Positions 27,740-36,469 of a stretch of DNA of 64,000 nt are shown in pieces. Made by a program: the position numbers and the translations under genes. Source of the DNA: Caulobacter sp. UNC279MFTsu5.1 (lineage in GTDB: Bacteria; Pseudomonadota; Alphaproteobacteria; Caulobacterales; Caulobacteraceae); assembly GCF_900114015.1 (NCBI RefSeq), contig NZ_FORN01000022.1, forward strand, positions 16,309 to 80,308, given 5' to 3'. A model generated the notes under the pieces. The model searched no databases. It was not told where the DNA came from and saw only the letters and a list, made by a program, of their open reading frames with translations. How positions within the stretch are numbered: position 1 is the stretch's first letter; every line of letters begins with the position of its first letter.

Positions 27740-28207
27740 ATGGATACGTCCTCCTCAACACTGGCGCGCCTGAGCATCAGCCTGCCGGCCGAGCTGATGA
27801 CCCAGCTCGACGCCATGGTCGCCGAGCGCGGCCTGCCCAGCCGCTCGCAGATGATCGCCGAGTTGATCCGCCACGAGCTGGCCGAACACAGCGGCGAGCG
27901 CCCCGACGCCGTGCTGGCCGGCACCATCACCTTGATCTACCGCGCCGAAAGCGGCCGGGTCCGCCACGCCTTGGCCCAGACCCAGCTGGGCTACGTGAAA
28001 GAGGTGATCTCGGCCCAGAATGTCTTCCTGGAGGATGACCAGGCCATGGAAGTCCTCCTGGTCCAAGGCCCCGCCGAGCGTCTCCAGCAACTGTGCGACG
28101 ACCTGCGCAAGGTGCGCGGCGTCCAGCAGATCAAGCTCGTCACCACCACCGCCCTGCTGCCGCCGCTGCATTTCCACGGCGACGAGCCCGACGGAGAGTC
28201 CCCGTGA
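27740..28207 (+). CDS. NikR-like ribbon-helix-helix regulator lacking nickel ligands
   Basis: 155 residues. The N-terminal ribbon-helix-helix reads ARLSISLPAELMTQLDAMV and RSQMIAELIRHEL. The rest aligns with the ACT-like metal-binding domain of NikR (GTITLIY, VLLVQGPAERLQQLCDDL, KVRGVQQIKL). Compared with the four NikR ligands His76, His87, His89 and Cys95, this protein has Leu, Asn, Phe and Ala by my alignment, so nickel sensing is unlikely. It is first in the operon and overlaps the next gene by 4 bp (GTGA). The effector may be guanidine or a pathway intermediate (inference). ATG 27731 is an alternative start. Confidence 0.85.
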   Translation: MDTSSSTLARLSISLPAELMTQLDAMVAERGLPSRSQMIAELIRHELAEHSGERPDAVLAGTITLIYRAESGRVRHALAQTQLGYVKEVISAQNVFLEDDQAMEVLLVQGPAERLQQLCDDLRKVRGVQQIKLVTTTALLPPLHFHGDEPDGESP

Positions 28208-29043
28208 GCGACAATATCCCAAGCCAAACGGGCACCCCCTACGCCGCCCAGGCCCACGCTCGCGCCCAGGCAGGGACCCATGTCGAGGCCATGCCGACCG
28301 TGCCGGCCAGCGCCGCCGCAAACCTGCCGCCCGGCGTCGCGGCTGCTGACGTGGTCTGGGACGAGACCATCGCGCCGGGCGGCTACGCCAGCCGCCAGGT
28401 CGCGCGCGGCGCGCGCCTGCGCCTGACCGACCTGGCCGGCGACGCGGCTGTCTCGCTGTTGATCTTCAACGCCGAACGGCCAATCGAACGCCTGAACATC
28501 GCCGACACCCTGAAGGTCCAGTGGAACGGCTATCTCTGCCAGGGCCGCCTGCTGCTGTCCGATATGGGCCGGGTGCTGGCCAGCATCCTCGAGGACGAGG
28601 CCGGCACGCACGACGCCTTCTGCGGCGCGTCCAACCAGGCCAGCAACGCGCGCAAGTATGGCGACGGCTTCAACCACGGCGCCCATCCCAATGCTCGCGA
28701 CCGCTTCTCGCTGGGCGTCGCCAAGTTCGGCCTGGGGCGCAGGGACATCCATCCCTGCCTGAACCTCTTCAAGGAGGTGCGCGTCGGCCAGGGCGGCGAG
28801 ACCGTGATCGACGTCGGCCCCTACGCGCCAGGCCGGTTCGTCACGCTGCGGGCCGAGATGGACCTGATCGTCGTGCTGGCCAACTGCCCGCACGTGCTGG
28901 ACCCCCGCGCCGACTACGCCGTGACCCCGTTGCGCGCCACCGCCTGGCGCGGCCCGGTCACACCGGAAAGCGACCCCATCCGCAACGCGACGCCCGAAGG
29001 CCTGCGCGCCTTCCTGAACGTCGAAGACTACTTCTCGCGCTGA
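28204..29043 (+). CDS. cgdA: DUF1989 protein, carboxyguanidine deiminase large subunit
   Basis: 279 residues from GTG 28204, with GGAGAG upstream. A 45-residue Ala-rich leader precedes the DUF1989 domain. Conserved blocks include GGYASRQVARGARLRLTDLAG, FCGASNQASNARKYG, HPCLNLFKEV and LANCPHVLDP, whose Cys/His residues fit the family metal site. Such proteins were long annotated urea-carboxylase-associated; published work shows that pairs of them deiminate carboxyguanidine to allophanate, releasing ammonia. Followed after 9 bp by the second subunit. Assignment as the larger subunit is by length and order. Confidence 0.85.
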   Translation: MSDNIPSQTGTPYAAQAHARAQAGTHVEAMPTVPASAAANLPPGVAAADVVWDETIAPGGYASRQVARGARLRLTDLAGDAAVSLLIFNAERPIERLNIADTLKVQWNGYLCQGRLLLSDMGRVLASILEDEAGTHDAFCGASNQASNARKYGDGFNHGAHPNARDRFSLGVAKFGLGRRDIHPCLNLFKEVRVGQGGETVIDVGPYAPGRFVTLRAEMDLIVVLANCPHVLDPRADYAVTPLRATAWRGPVTPESDPIRNATPEGLRAFLNVEDYFSR

Positions 29044-29052
29044 GGCCCCGTC

Positions 29053-29679
29053 ATGGCGTTCGATCCCCCTCCCCTGACCGACATCGTCCACGACGAGGTC
29101 GTGCCAGCCCGCGCCCCCTGGCTGCACACGGTCAAGGCCGGTCAGACCCTGCGGATCATCGACCTGGAGGGCAACCAGGCCGTCGACTTCCTGGCCTACA
29201 GCGCCGCCGACGACGCAGAGCGCTACAGCGCCCAGGACACCATCGCCGCCCAGAAGAACATCTTCCTGCGCGAGGGCTCGGTGCTGCTGTCGAACGAGGG
29301 CGCGCCGATGATGACGGTGACGGCGACGGCCGTGGCCTATCACGACACGATCGGCGGGGCCTGCTCGTGCGAGAGCAACACCCTGCGCTACGGCCACCAT
29401 ACCAAGGCCCAGCACGCCTGCGTCGAGAACTTCCTGGTCGCCAACGCCGCCCAAGGGCGCGGCAAGCGCGACATGGTCAGCAACGTCAACTGGTTCATGA
29501 ACGTCCCCGTCGAAGCCGACGGGGCCCTAGGCATCGTCGACGGCATCTCCGCGCCCGGCCTCTATGTCGACCTGCGCGCCGAGATGGACGTGGTGGTGGT
29601 GGTCTCCAACTGCCCACAGATCAACAACCCCTGCAACGGCTTCGATCCGACGCCGGTGCGCATGATCATCGCGCAGTAA
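29053..29679 (+). CDS. cgdB: DUF1989 protein, carboxyguanidine deiminase small subunit
   Basis: 208 residues. It is paralogous to the preceding product: VVPARAPWLHTVKAGQTLRIIDLEGNQ, GGACSCESNTLRYG, HACVENFLV and VSNCPQINNPCNGF align with the same blocks. The pair is expected to form a heteromeric metal enzyme acting on carboxyguanidine made by the following carboxylase. It ends 8 bp before that gene. Without the DUF1989 pair a urea carboxylase/allophanate hydrolase set could act on urea; with it, guanidine is the better-supported substrate. Confidence 0.86.
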   Translation: MAFDPPPLTDIVHDEVVPARAPWLHTVKAGQTLRIIDLEGNQAVDFLAYSAADDAERYSAQDTIAAQKNIFLREGSVLLSNEGAPMMTVTATAVAYHDTIGGACSCESNTLRYGHHTKAQHACVENFLVANAAQGRGKRDMVSNVNWFMNVPVEADGALGIVDGISAPGLYVDLRAEMDVVVVVSNCPQINNPCNGFDPTPVRMIIAQ

Positions 29680-29687
29680 GGGCCGCC

Positions 29688-32600
29688 ATGTTCGACAAGG
29701 TCCTGATCGCCAACCGCGGCGCCATCGCCTGCCGCATCATCCGTACACTGAAGGCCATGGGCGTGAAGTCCGTGGCGGTGTTCAGCGACGCCGACGCCGG
29801 CTCGCTGCACGTCTCCCTGGCCGACGAAGCCGTGCGCCTGGGCCCCGCGCCGGCCGCCGAAAGCTATCTGCGCGCCGACCTCGTCCTGGCCGCGGCCAAG
29901 GCCACGGGCGCCCAGGCCATCCACCCCGGCTACGGCTTCCTCAGCGAAAACGCCGACTTCGCCCAGGCCTGCGAGGACTCCGGCGTCGCCTTCATCGGCC
30001 CGACGGCGGACAACATCCGCGCCTTCGGCCTCAAGCACACGGCCCGTGACCTGGCCCAGGCGCATGGCGTGCCGCTGGCGCCAGGCACCGATCTGCTGGT
30101 CGATCCGGCGGCGGCGCTGGAAGCAGCCGAGCGCATCGGCTTCCCGGTGATCCTGAAGGCCACGGCCGGCGGCGGCGGCATCGGCATGCGGGTCTGCGAA
30201 ACCGCCGAGGCGGTCGAGGAGGCCTTCGCCGCCGTCCAGCGCCTGGCGACCGGCAATTTCAGCGACAGCGGCGTCTTTCTGGAGCGCTACGTGCGCAAGG
30301 CGCGGCACGTCGAGGTGCAGGTGTTCGGCGACGGAGCCGGCAAGGTCGTGGCCCTGGGCGAGCGCGACTGCTCCCTGCAGCGCCGCAACCAGAAAGTCGT
30401 CGAGGAGACCCCCGCACCCGGCCTGCCCGCCACGACGCGCGCGGCCCTGCTGGACGCAGCCGTGCGCCTGGCCCAGGCGGCCAACTACCGTTCGGCCGGC
30501 ACGGTGGAGTTCCTCTACGACGCCGACCGTGACGATTTCTTCTTCCTGGAGGTCAACACCCGGCTGCAGGTCGAGCATGGCGTGACCGAGCAGGTCACCG
30601 GCGTCGACCTGGTGGAATGGATGGTGCGTGGCGCGGCCGGCGATTTCGCCTTCCTCAACGCCCCGCCGCCCGAGCCGAAGGGCGCATCGATCCAGGTGCG
30701 CCTCTATGCCGAGGATCCAGCCCAGGACTATCGGCCCAGCTCCGGCGTGCTCACCCAGGTCGCCTTCCCGAACGGCGTCCGCGCCGACGGCTGGGTGGCC
30801 GACGGGACCGAGGTCAGCGCCTTCTACGACCCCATGCTGGCCAAGCTGATCGTCACCGCGCCCGACCGCGCGACAGCGGTGACGTCCTTGCAGCAGGCGC
30901 TGGACGAGACGCGCCTGGCCGGTATCGAGACCAATCTCGACTGGCTGCGCGCCGTGGTTCGCAGCGCGCCGTTCGTGACCGGCGAGGTCTCAACACGCGC
31001 CCTGGAGACCGTGGCCTGGACGCCCGACACCATCCAGGTGCTGAACGGCGGCCCGGCCACCACCGTGCAGGACTGGCCGGGTCGCCAGGGCTATTGGAAC
31101 GTCGGCGTGCCCCCGTCAGGTCCGATGGACGCGGTCTCGTTCCGGCTGGGCAACCGGCTGCTGGGCAATGGCGAGGACGCCGCCGGGCTGGAAATCACCG
31201 CCCTCGGCCCGACCCTGAAGTTCAACCGTCCCGCCATCGTGTGCCTGACCGGCGCGCGCTTCGACGCCCGCCTGGACGGCGCGCCCGTCGAGTCCTACGC
31301 GCCCTTGGCGGTTCAGGCCGGCCAGGTGCTGAAGATCGGCCGCGCTCTGGAGGCGGGACTGCGGGGCTATCTTTTGTTCCAGGGCGGTCTCGACGTGCCC
31401 GCCTATCTAGGCAGCCGCTCGACCTTCACCTTGGGCGGATTCGGCGGCCATGCCGGACGCAACCTGACCGCCGGCGATGCGCTGCGGGTGTTGGAGCCGG
31501 CCGGCGCGAACGCCGCCCCGGCTCTGGCGAACGATCTGCGCCCCGAAATCACCAAGACCTGGACGATCCGTGTCCTGCCCGGCCCGCACGGCGCGCCGGA
31601 CTTCTTCACCCCGGCCGACGTCGCCATGATCGGCGGTACGGACTGGAAGGTGCACTACAACTCCAACCGCACCGGCGTGCGCCTGGTCGGCCCCAAGCCC
31701 GAATGGGCGCGGCGCGACGGCGGCGAGGCCGGGCTGCACCCCTCGAACATCCACGACAACGCCTACGCCATCGGGGCGGTCGACTTCACCGGCGACATGC
31801 CGATCATCCTGGGTCCGGACGGCCCGTCGCTGGGCGGCTTCGTCTGTCCGTTCGTGATCATCCTGGCCGACCTCTGGAAGGCCGGCCAGCTGGCGCCGGG
31901 CGACACGGTCCGCTTCGCCGTGGTCGACGACGCCTCGGCCGTCGCCGCGTTGGAGGCCCAGGAGGCGCTGATCGCCGATCTCGGCGCGCGGTCGTCTTTG
32001 CCTGTCCCGCCGCCAGCGGACGATCAGGCGAGTCCCATTCTCCGCGAGCTGTCCCAGGACGGCCACCGACCCCGGGTGCTCTACCGCCGCCAGGGCGACC
32101 AGCACCTGCTGGTCGAGTATGGCCCGATCGTGCTGGACCTTGAGCTGCGCCTGCGCATCCACGCCCTGCTGCTGGACCTTCAGGCGCAGGCGCCGGAGGG
32201 CGTGATCGACCTGACGCCGGGCATCCGTTCGCTGCAGGTGCACTACGACAGCCGCCGCCTCACTCAGGCCCGACTGCTGGAAATCCTGGTCGCCGCCGAG
32301 GACCGGTTGGGCGGGCTGGACGACTTCGAGATCCCTTCGCGTGTCGTCCATCTGCCGCTGAGCTGGAAAGACCCGGCGATCTACCAGACCATCGACAAGT
32401 ACATGCAGGCCGTCCGTGACGACGCGCCGTGGTGCCCCGACAACATCGAGTTCATCCGCCGGGTCAACGGGCTCGAAAGCATCGAGGACGTCAAGCGGAT
32501 CGTGTTCGACGCCCGCTACCTAGTGATGGGTCTGGGCGACGTCTATCTGGGCGCGCCGGTGGCCACGCCGGTCGACCCGCGCCACCGCCTGGTGACCACC

Positions 32601-33314
32601 AAGTACAACCCCGCCCGCACCTGGACCCCGCCCAACGTGGTCGGCATCGGCGGGGCCTATATGTGCATCTACGGCATGGAAGGGCCGGGCGGCTACCAGC
32701 TGTTCGGCCGCACGATCCAGGTGTGGAACACCTGGCGTCAGACCGAGGCCTTCACCGACGGCAAGCCCTGGCTGCTGCGGTTCTTCGACCAAATCCGCTT
32801 CTTCCCGGTCAGCGCCGAGGAGCTGACCGAGTGGCGGCGCGACTTCCCGCTGGGGCGCCGCCAGATCCGCATCGAGGAGGAGACCTTCCGTCTCTCCGAC
32901 TACCGCCGGATGCTGGCCGAGGAGGCCGACGGCATCGCCGCCTTCCAGGCCACGCGCCAGGCCGCCTTCGACGCCGAGCGCGCCGACTGGGAGACCAAGG
33001 GCGAATTCGCCCGCGTCGAGGCCCTGTCCGGCGTCGCGGACGCCGAGGAAGAGGCAGCCGCCGTCGAGATCCCGCCGGGCGCGGACCTCGTCGAGGCCCC
33101 GCTGGGCGGCAACGTCTGGAAGGTGCTGGTCGAGCCTGGCCAGCGGGTCGAGGCCGGGGCGGTGATCGCCATCATCGAGGCCATGAAGGCCGAGTGCGAC
33201 ATCTCCACCCCCGTGGCCGGAGTCGTCAGCGCCGTCTACGCCCTACCCTCGCAGTCCATCGCCGCCGGCGCGCCGGTCATCGCCGTCACTCCGGATCTGG
33301 AGGTCGCCGCGTGA
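29688..33314 (+). CDS. Biotin-dependent guanidine (urea-type) carboxylase
   Basis: 1208 residues from ATG 29688; the open frame further upstream lies over cgdA and cgdB in the wrong phase. Domains in order: biotin carboxylase (KVLIANRGAIACRI, ATAGGGGIGM, EVNTRLQVEH), a carboxyltransferase of KipA-type (TTVQDWPGRQGYWNVGVPPS) and KipI-type halves (LYRRQGDQHLLVEYG), and a C-terminal biotinyl domain with IEAMKAECD, biotin Lys about 1167. ATP and bicarbonate carboxylate the substrate, giving carboxyguanidine or, if urea, allophanate. Published work separates guanidine from urea carboxylases by an active-site Asp/Asn difference in the carboxyltransferase; I cannot place that residue by eye. Context favours guanidine. 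Confidence 0.92.
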   Translation: MFDKVLIANRGAIACRIIRTLKAMGVKSVAVFSDADAGSLHVSLADEAVRLGPAPAAESYLRADLVLAAAKATGAQAIHPGYGFLSENADFAQACEDSGVAFIGPTADNIRAFGLKHTARDLAQAHGVPLAPGTDLLVDPAAALEAAERIGFPVILKATAGGGGIGMRVCETAEAVEEAFAAVQRLATGNFSDSGVFLERYVRKARHVEVQVFGDGAGKVVALGERDCSLQRRNQKVVEETPAPGLPATTRAALLDAAVRLAQAANYRSAGTVEFLYDADRDDFFFLEVNTRLQVEHGVTEQVTGVDLVEWMVRGAAGDFAFLNAPPPEPKGASIQVRLYAEDPAQDYRPSSGVLTQVAFPNGVRADGWVADGTEVSAFYDPMLAKLIVTAPDRATAVTSLQQALDETRLAGIETNLDWLRAVVRSAPFVTGEVSTRALETVAWTPDTIQVLNGGPATTVQDWPGRQGYWNVGVPPSGPMDAVSFRLGNRLLGNGEDAAGLEITALGPTLKFNRPAIVCLTGARFDARLDGAPVESYAPLAVQAGQVLKIGRALEAGLRGYLLFQGGLDVPAYLGSRSTFTLGGFGGHAGRNLTAGDALRVLEPAGANAAPALANDLRPEITKTWTIRVLPGPHGAPDFFTPADVAMIGGTDWKVHYNSNRTGVRLVGPKPEWARRDGGEAGLHPSNIHDNAYAIGAVDFTGDMPIILGPDGPSLGGFVCPFVIILADLWKAGQLAPGDTVRFAVVDDASAVAALEAQEALIADLGARSSLPVPPPADDQASPILRELSQDGHRPRVLYRRQGDQHLLVEYGPIVLDLELRLRIHALLLDLQAQAPEGVIDLTPGIRSLQVHYDSRRLTQARLLEILVAAEDRLGGLDDFEIPSRVVHLPLSWKDPAIYQTIDKYMQAVRDDAPWCPDNIEFIRRVNGLESIEDVKRIVFDARYLVMGLGDVYLGAPVATPVDPRHRLVTTKYNPARTWTPPNVVGIGGAYMCIYGMEGPGGYQLFGRTIQVWNTWRQTEAFTDGKPWLLRFFDQIRFFPVSAEELTEWRRDFPLGRRQIRIEEETFRLSDYRRMLAEEADGIAAFQATRQAAFDAERADWETKGEFARVEALSGVADAEEEAAAVEIPPGADLVEAPLGGNVWKVLVEPGQRVEAGAVIAIIEAMKAECDISTPVAGVVSAVYALPSQSIAAGAPVIAVTPDLEVAA

Positions 33315-35095
33315 GCTTCGAACGCCTGTCCGTCGAAGCCATCGCCAAGGCCGTGACCGGCGGCGCCAGCGCCGTCGAGGTCGCCCGGTCCGCACTGGAT
33401 GCGGTCGCCGCCTATGACCTGATCCAGCCCCAGGTCTGGACCCTGCGCCTGCCCCCCGAGGCGGTCCTGGCCCAGGCCCGCGCCGTCGACGCCCGCATCG
33501 CCGCCGGCGAGAACCTGCGGCTGGCTGGCGTTCCGTTCGCGGTGAAGGACAACATCGACGTCGGCTCCTTTCCGACCACCGCCGCCTGCCCCGCCTTCGC
33601 CTACACCCCGGACCGCTCGGCGACCGTGGTCGAGCGGCTGGTCGCGGCCGGGGCGGTGCTCGTCGGCAAGACCAATCTCGACCAGTTCGCCACGGGCCTA
33701 GTCGGCGCGCGCAGCCCCTATGGCGCGCCGCGCTGCGTTTTCAACCAAGCCTTCGTCAGCGGCGGATCCAGCTCGGGTTCGGCGGTCGCGGTCGCCGCCG
33801 GCCTGGTCGCGTTTTCGCTGGGCACCGACACCGCCGGTTCGGGCCGGGTGCCGGCAGCGTTCAATCACCTGGTCGGCCTCAAGCCCAGCAAGGGGCGCTG
33901 GAGCGCGCGCGGCCTGGTCCCCGCCTGCCGGTCGTTGGACTGCATCAGCGTCTTCGCCGCCGACCTCGCCGGCGCGGCCCTCGTGGACGAAGTTCTGGCC
34001 GCCTTCGATCCCGAAGACGACTATTCCCGCCGCGGGCCCGAGACGCCGCTCGTTCTGGCCATGGGCGGTCTGCGGTTCGCGATCCCGCGTCCCGAGCAGC
34101 GCATCTTCCTCGGCGATAACGAGTCCGAGGGGCTCTACACGGCGGCCGTCGCGCGGTTGGAGGCCGTCGGCGGCGTCCCCGTCGAGGTCGACATCGCACC
34201 GCTGCTGGACGCGGCCAAGCTGCTCTACAGCGGCCCATGGGTCGCCGAGCGGACCGCCGCCGTCGAGCCGCTGCTGCGGGCGGCGCCCAGCGCCATCGAG
34301 CCGACCGTCCGCGCCATCGTCCAGGGCGGCCTGGCCGTCACGGGCGTCGAAACCTTCAAGGGCCTCTACGCCCTGGAGGGCTACCGCCGCGCAGCCGAGG
34401 CGATCTGGGACGTCGCCGACGTGCTCTTCCTGCCGACCGCGCCGACCATCTACCGGCTCAAGGAACTCAAGGCCGAGCCGCTGGCGCTGAACGCCAATCT
34501 CGGCCTCTACACCAACTTCGTGAACCTGCTGGACCTGTCCGCCCTCGCCGTTCCGGCCGGCTTCCGCGCCGACGGCACGGGCTTCGGCGTGACCCTGGTC
34601 GGCCCCGCCTTCGCCGACCGCGCGCTGCTGGACCTGGCCGCGCACTATCTGGAGACCTTCCCCATGGCCGACACGCCCCCGCTGGATCTGACGCCCCACA
34701 AGCCCGGCGTGAAGCTGGCCGTGGTCGGCGCGCACCTCTCCGGCATGCCCCTGCACTGGCAGTTGACCTCGCGTGAGGCCCGCCTCGTCTCGGCCACCAG
34801 GACCGCGCCAGCCTACAAGCTCTACGCCATCGCCAACTCGACGCCGCCCAAGCCGGCGCTCGTTCACGTCGGAGACGGCGGCGCCTCGATCCTGGTCGAG
34901 GTCTACGAGCTGGACGTCGAGGCGTTCGGCAGCTTCACGGCTGAGGTCCCGGCCCCTCTGGCGATCGGCACGGTGACCCTGGAGGACGGAACCTCGGTGA
35001 AAGGCTTCGTCGCCGAGCCCCGCGCCCTGAACGGAGCCGCCGACATCACCGCCCTGGGCGGCTGGCGGGCCTACATCGCGTCGCTCAACGCCTAG
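33311..35095 (+). CDS. atzF: Allophanate hydrolase
   Basis: 594 residues from GTG 33311, overlapping the carboxylase stop by 4 bp. The amidase domain carries the Ser-cisSer-Lys machinery: FAVKDNID with Lys79, GGSSSGSAVAVAAG, and GTDTAGSGRVPAAFN with the nucleophile Ser. The C-terminal 150 residues (VVGAHLSGMPLHWQLTSREARLV) are the allophanate hydrolase tail that processes N-carboxycarbamate. It converts allophanate to two CO2 and two ammonia, finishing the pathway. Length is normal for the family. Its stop overlaps the end of a convergent channel gene within a repeat. Confidence 0.93.
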   Translation: MSFERLSVEAIAKAVTGGASAVEVARSALDAVAAYDLIQPQVWTLRLPPEAVLAQARAVDARIAAGENLRLAGVPFAVKDNIDVGSFPTTAACPAFAYTPDRSATVVERLVAAGAVLVGKTNLDQFATGLVGARSPYGAPRCVFNQAFVSGGSSSGSAVAVAAGLVAFSLGTDTAGSGRVPAAFNHLVGLKPSKGRWSARGLVPACRSLDCISVFAADLAGAALVDEVLAAFDPEDDYSRRGPETPLVLAMGGLRFAIPRPEQRIFLGDNESEGLYTAAVARLEAVGGVPVEVDIAPLLDAAKLLYSGPWVAERTAAVEPLLRAAPSAIEPTVRAIVQGGLAVTGVETFKGLYALEGYRRAAEAIWDVADVLFLPTAPTIYRLKELKAEPLALNANLGLYTNFVNLLDLSALAVPAGFRADGTGFGVTLVGPAFADRALLDLAAHYLETFPMADTPPLDLTPHKPGVKLAVVGAHLSGMPLHWQLTSREARLVSATRTAPAYKLYAIANSTPPKPALVHVGDGGASILVEVYELDVEAFGSFTAEVPAPLAIGTVTLEDGTSVKGFVAEPRALNGAADITALGGWRAYIASLNA

Positions 35096-35628
35096 AGCGT
35101 TTCCCGGCCTGACGGCGTCAGGTCAGGCGCTCTAGATCTTTGTTTTAGCGTATTTTCTTCACGCGAACCGGCGTCCACTTCGCTTGAAAATGCTCTAGCG
35201 AAGCGCCAGTCGAGCCCCATCGCCAGAAAGGTGAAGGTCGTCGACCAGCCGATCAGGATCAAGCCGGCCAAGGGTTCCAGGCTCGCCACTAGGCGCAGCG
35301 GCCCGATGGGATAGACGTCGCCCACCCCCTGGGTCGTGAACGCTTCGATCGAGAAATAGAAGAACTGGCTGGCGCTCATGCGCGCCGCGCCGACAAAGGT
35401 TCCCAGGCGCAGCCAGCGCTCGCCCAGCGCATAGCCCGCGGCGAACACTCCGGCCTCCACGGCGTGGGCGGCGATCAGGCCGAAAATGATCATCAGAACC
35501 TTGAAATGACCCGAGGCGCCCGCGGACCGCTCCTGCCAGGCCGACAAGGCCAGCAAGGCCTGAAAGTGGATGGCGACGGCCGCGGTGATCAGCAGCAGCG
35601 CCAGCAGCAAGGCGCAAAGATCGGTCAT
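35092..35628 (-). CDS. Small two-TM ion-channel protein with repeat-derived C-terminus
   Basis: 178 residues from ATG 35628, GGAG upstream. Four hydrophobic segments are visible (LLALLLITAAVAI, VLMIIFGLIAAHAVEAGVFAAGYAL, and a final helix LAGLILIGWSTTFTFLAM). Between them TTQGVGDVYPIGPLR matches a potassium-channel selectivity filter (TxGxGD) and pore helix. The protein after DWRFARAF is encoded by the dispersed repeat at 35093-35198, so the last 40 or so residues are probably not original. It lies between the allophanate hydrolase and ABC operon, but a link to guanidine is not indicated. Confidence 0.78.
   Translation of the reverse strand: MTDLCALLLALLLITAAVAIHFQALLALSAWQERSAGASGHFKVLMIIFGLIAAHAVEAGVFAAGYALGERWLRLGTFVGAARMSASQFFYFSIEAFTTQGVGDVYPIGPLRLVASLEPLAGLILIGWSTTFTFLAMGLDWRFARAFSSEVDAGSREENTLKQRSRAPDLTPSGRETL
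35093..35198. repeat. Dispersed alphaproteobacterial intergenic repeat
   Basis: Begins CTAGAGCG and ends GCTCTAG, with CCTGAC-ggc-GTCAGG and CGCTCTAG inside. It contains TTTGTTTTAGCG, TTCTTCACGCGAACCGG and TCCACTTCGCTTGAAAA, a family I recognise from alphaproteobacterial intergenic regions. It probably also ends the two convergent transcripts. It supplies the stop of the channel gene. Confidence 0.75.
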
Positions 35629-35701
35629 TGAACGCGCTCCGCACAGCGACGACGAGACTGCATGCCGGTCGGGCCAAATTGCGACGCCGGACGCTTCGGA
35701 C

Positions 35702-36469
35702 CTAGTCCTTCCCCAGTCCCGCCAGCGCCTCCGGCCCCACCGCCCCAGACTTGTCCAGTGGGAAGTCGTAGACCGCCGTCGCCCCGTAGCGGTGCGGTGC
35801 ATGCGGGTCACGGCGGCGCTTGTCGAAGGCCAGCACGCGAGTGCCCAGCTTGAAGGCCTCCTTGATGTCGTGGGTGACCATCATGATGGTCAGGCCGTTG
35901 TCGCGCCAAAGGCCGGTGATCAGCTCGTGCATGTCCAGCCGCACGCCCGGATCCAGGGCTCCGAACGGCTCGTCCAGCAGCAGGATGCGGGGCTTCTTGA
36001 TCAGGGCCTGGGCGATGGCCAGACGCTGCTGCATGCCGCCCGACAGCTTGGCCGGATAGAGGTCGCCGCTGTCGCCCAGCCCCACGGCGGCCAGCATGGC
36101 GTCAGCCTCCTCCAGCGCCCTGCGGCGACGCGCGCCCGCCAGCTTGCCCAGGAACGGCGAGCCGGCGCAGTCCAGGCCAAAGACGACGTTGTCGCGGGCC
36201 GACAGGTGCGGAAACACCGAATACTTCTGGAACACCACGCCACGATCAGGCCCCGGCTCGGCGCGCAGTTTTTGGCCATCCAGGTCGATCGCGCCGCGCG
36301 TCGGCGCCTCCTGGCCGATGATCAGCCGCAGGAAAGTGCTCTTGCCAGCGCCCGACGGGCCGACGATCGAGACGAAGCTGCCCTGGGTGATCGACAGGTC
36401 GATGTTCTCGAGCACGACCTTGTCGCCATACTCCACCCACACATTGCGAAAGGTCAGCAGGTTGGCCAT
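35702..36469 (-). CDS. ABC transporter ATPase, nitrate/taurine type, guanidine locus
   Basis: 255 residues from ATG 36469, GAGGGGG upstream. Walker A is GPSGAGKST, the Q-loop is VFQKYSVFPHLS, the signature LSGGMQQRLAIAQAL, Walker B ILLLDEPFGALD, and the switch His VTHDIKEA. The start overlaps the permease stop by one base (TGATG). It powers import through the adjacent permease. The set matches the urea-carboxylase-related ABC transporter annotated beside such loci in other bacteria, now thought to carry guanidine. The ORF running to 36754 crosses into the permease gene in another phase and is not real. Confidence 0.92.
   Translation of the reverse strand: MANLLTFRNVWVEYGDKVVLENIDLSITQGSFVSIVGPSGAGKSTFLRLIIGQEAPTRGAIDLDGQKLRAEPGPDRGVVFQKYSVFPHLSARDNVVFGLDCAGSPFLGKLAGARRRRALEEADAMLAAVGLGDSGDLYPAKLSGGMQQRLAIAQALIKKPRILLLDEPFGALDPGVRLDMHELITGLWRDNGLTIMMVTHDIKEAFKLGTRVLAFDKRRRDPHAPHRYGATAVYDFPLDKSGAVGPEALAGLGKD

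Noticed and set aside
27583..27740. Guanidine-I (ykkC) riboswitch upstream of the guanidine genes
   Set aside because: I looked for the conserved ykkC core in this short leader and before 38460 and saw only a terminator and the palindromes; a covariance search would settle it.
28521..29687. 389-codon N-terminal extension of the carboxylase frame
   Set aside because: It overlies cgdA and cgdB in another phase; the biotin-carboxylase domain begins exactly at ATG 29688.
32429..33310. 294-codon extension of the allophanate hydrolase frame
   Set aside because: It lies over the carboxylase 3' end in another phase; the amidase begins at GTG 33311.
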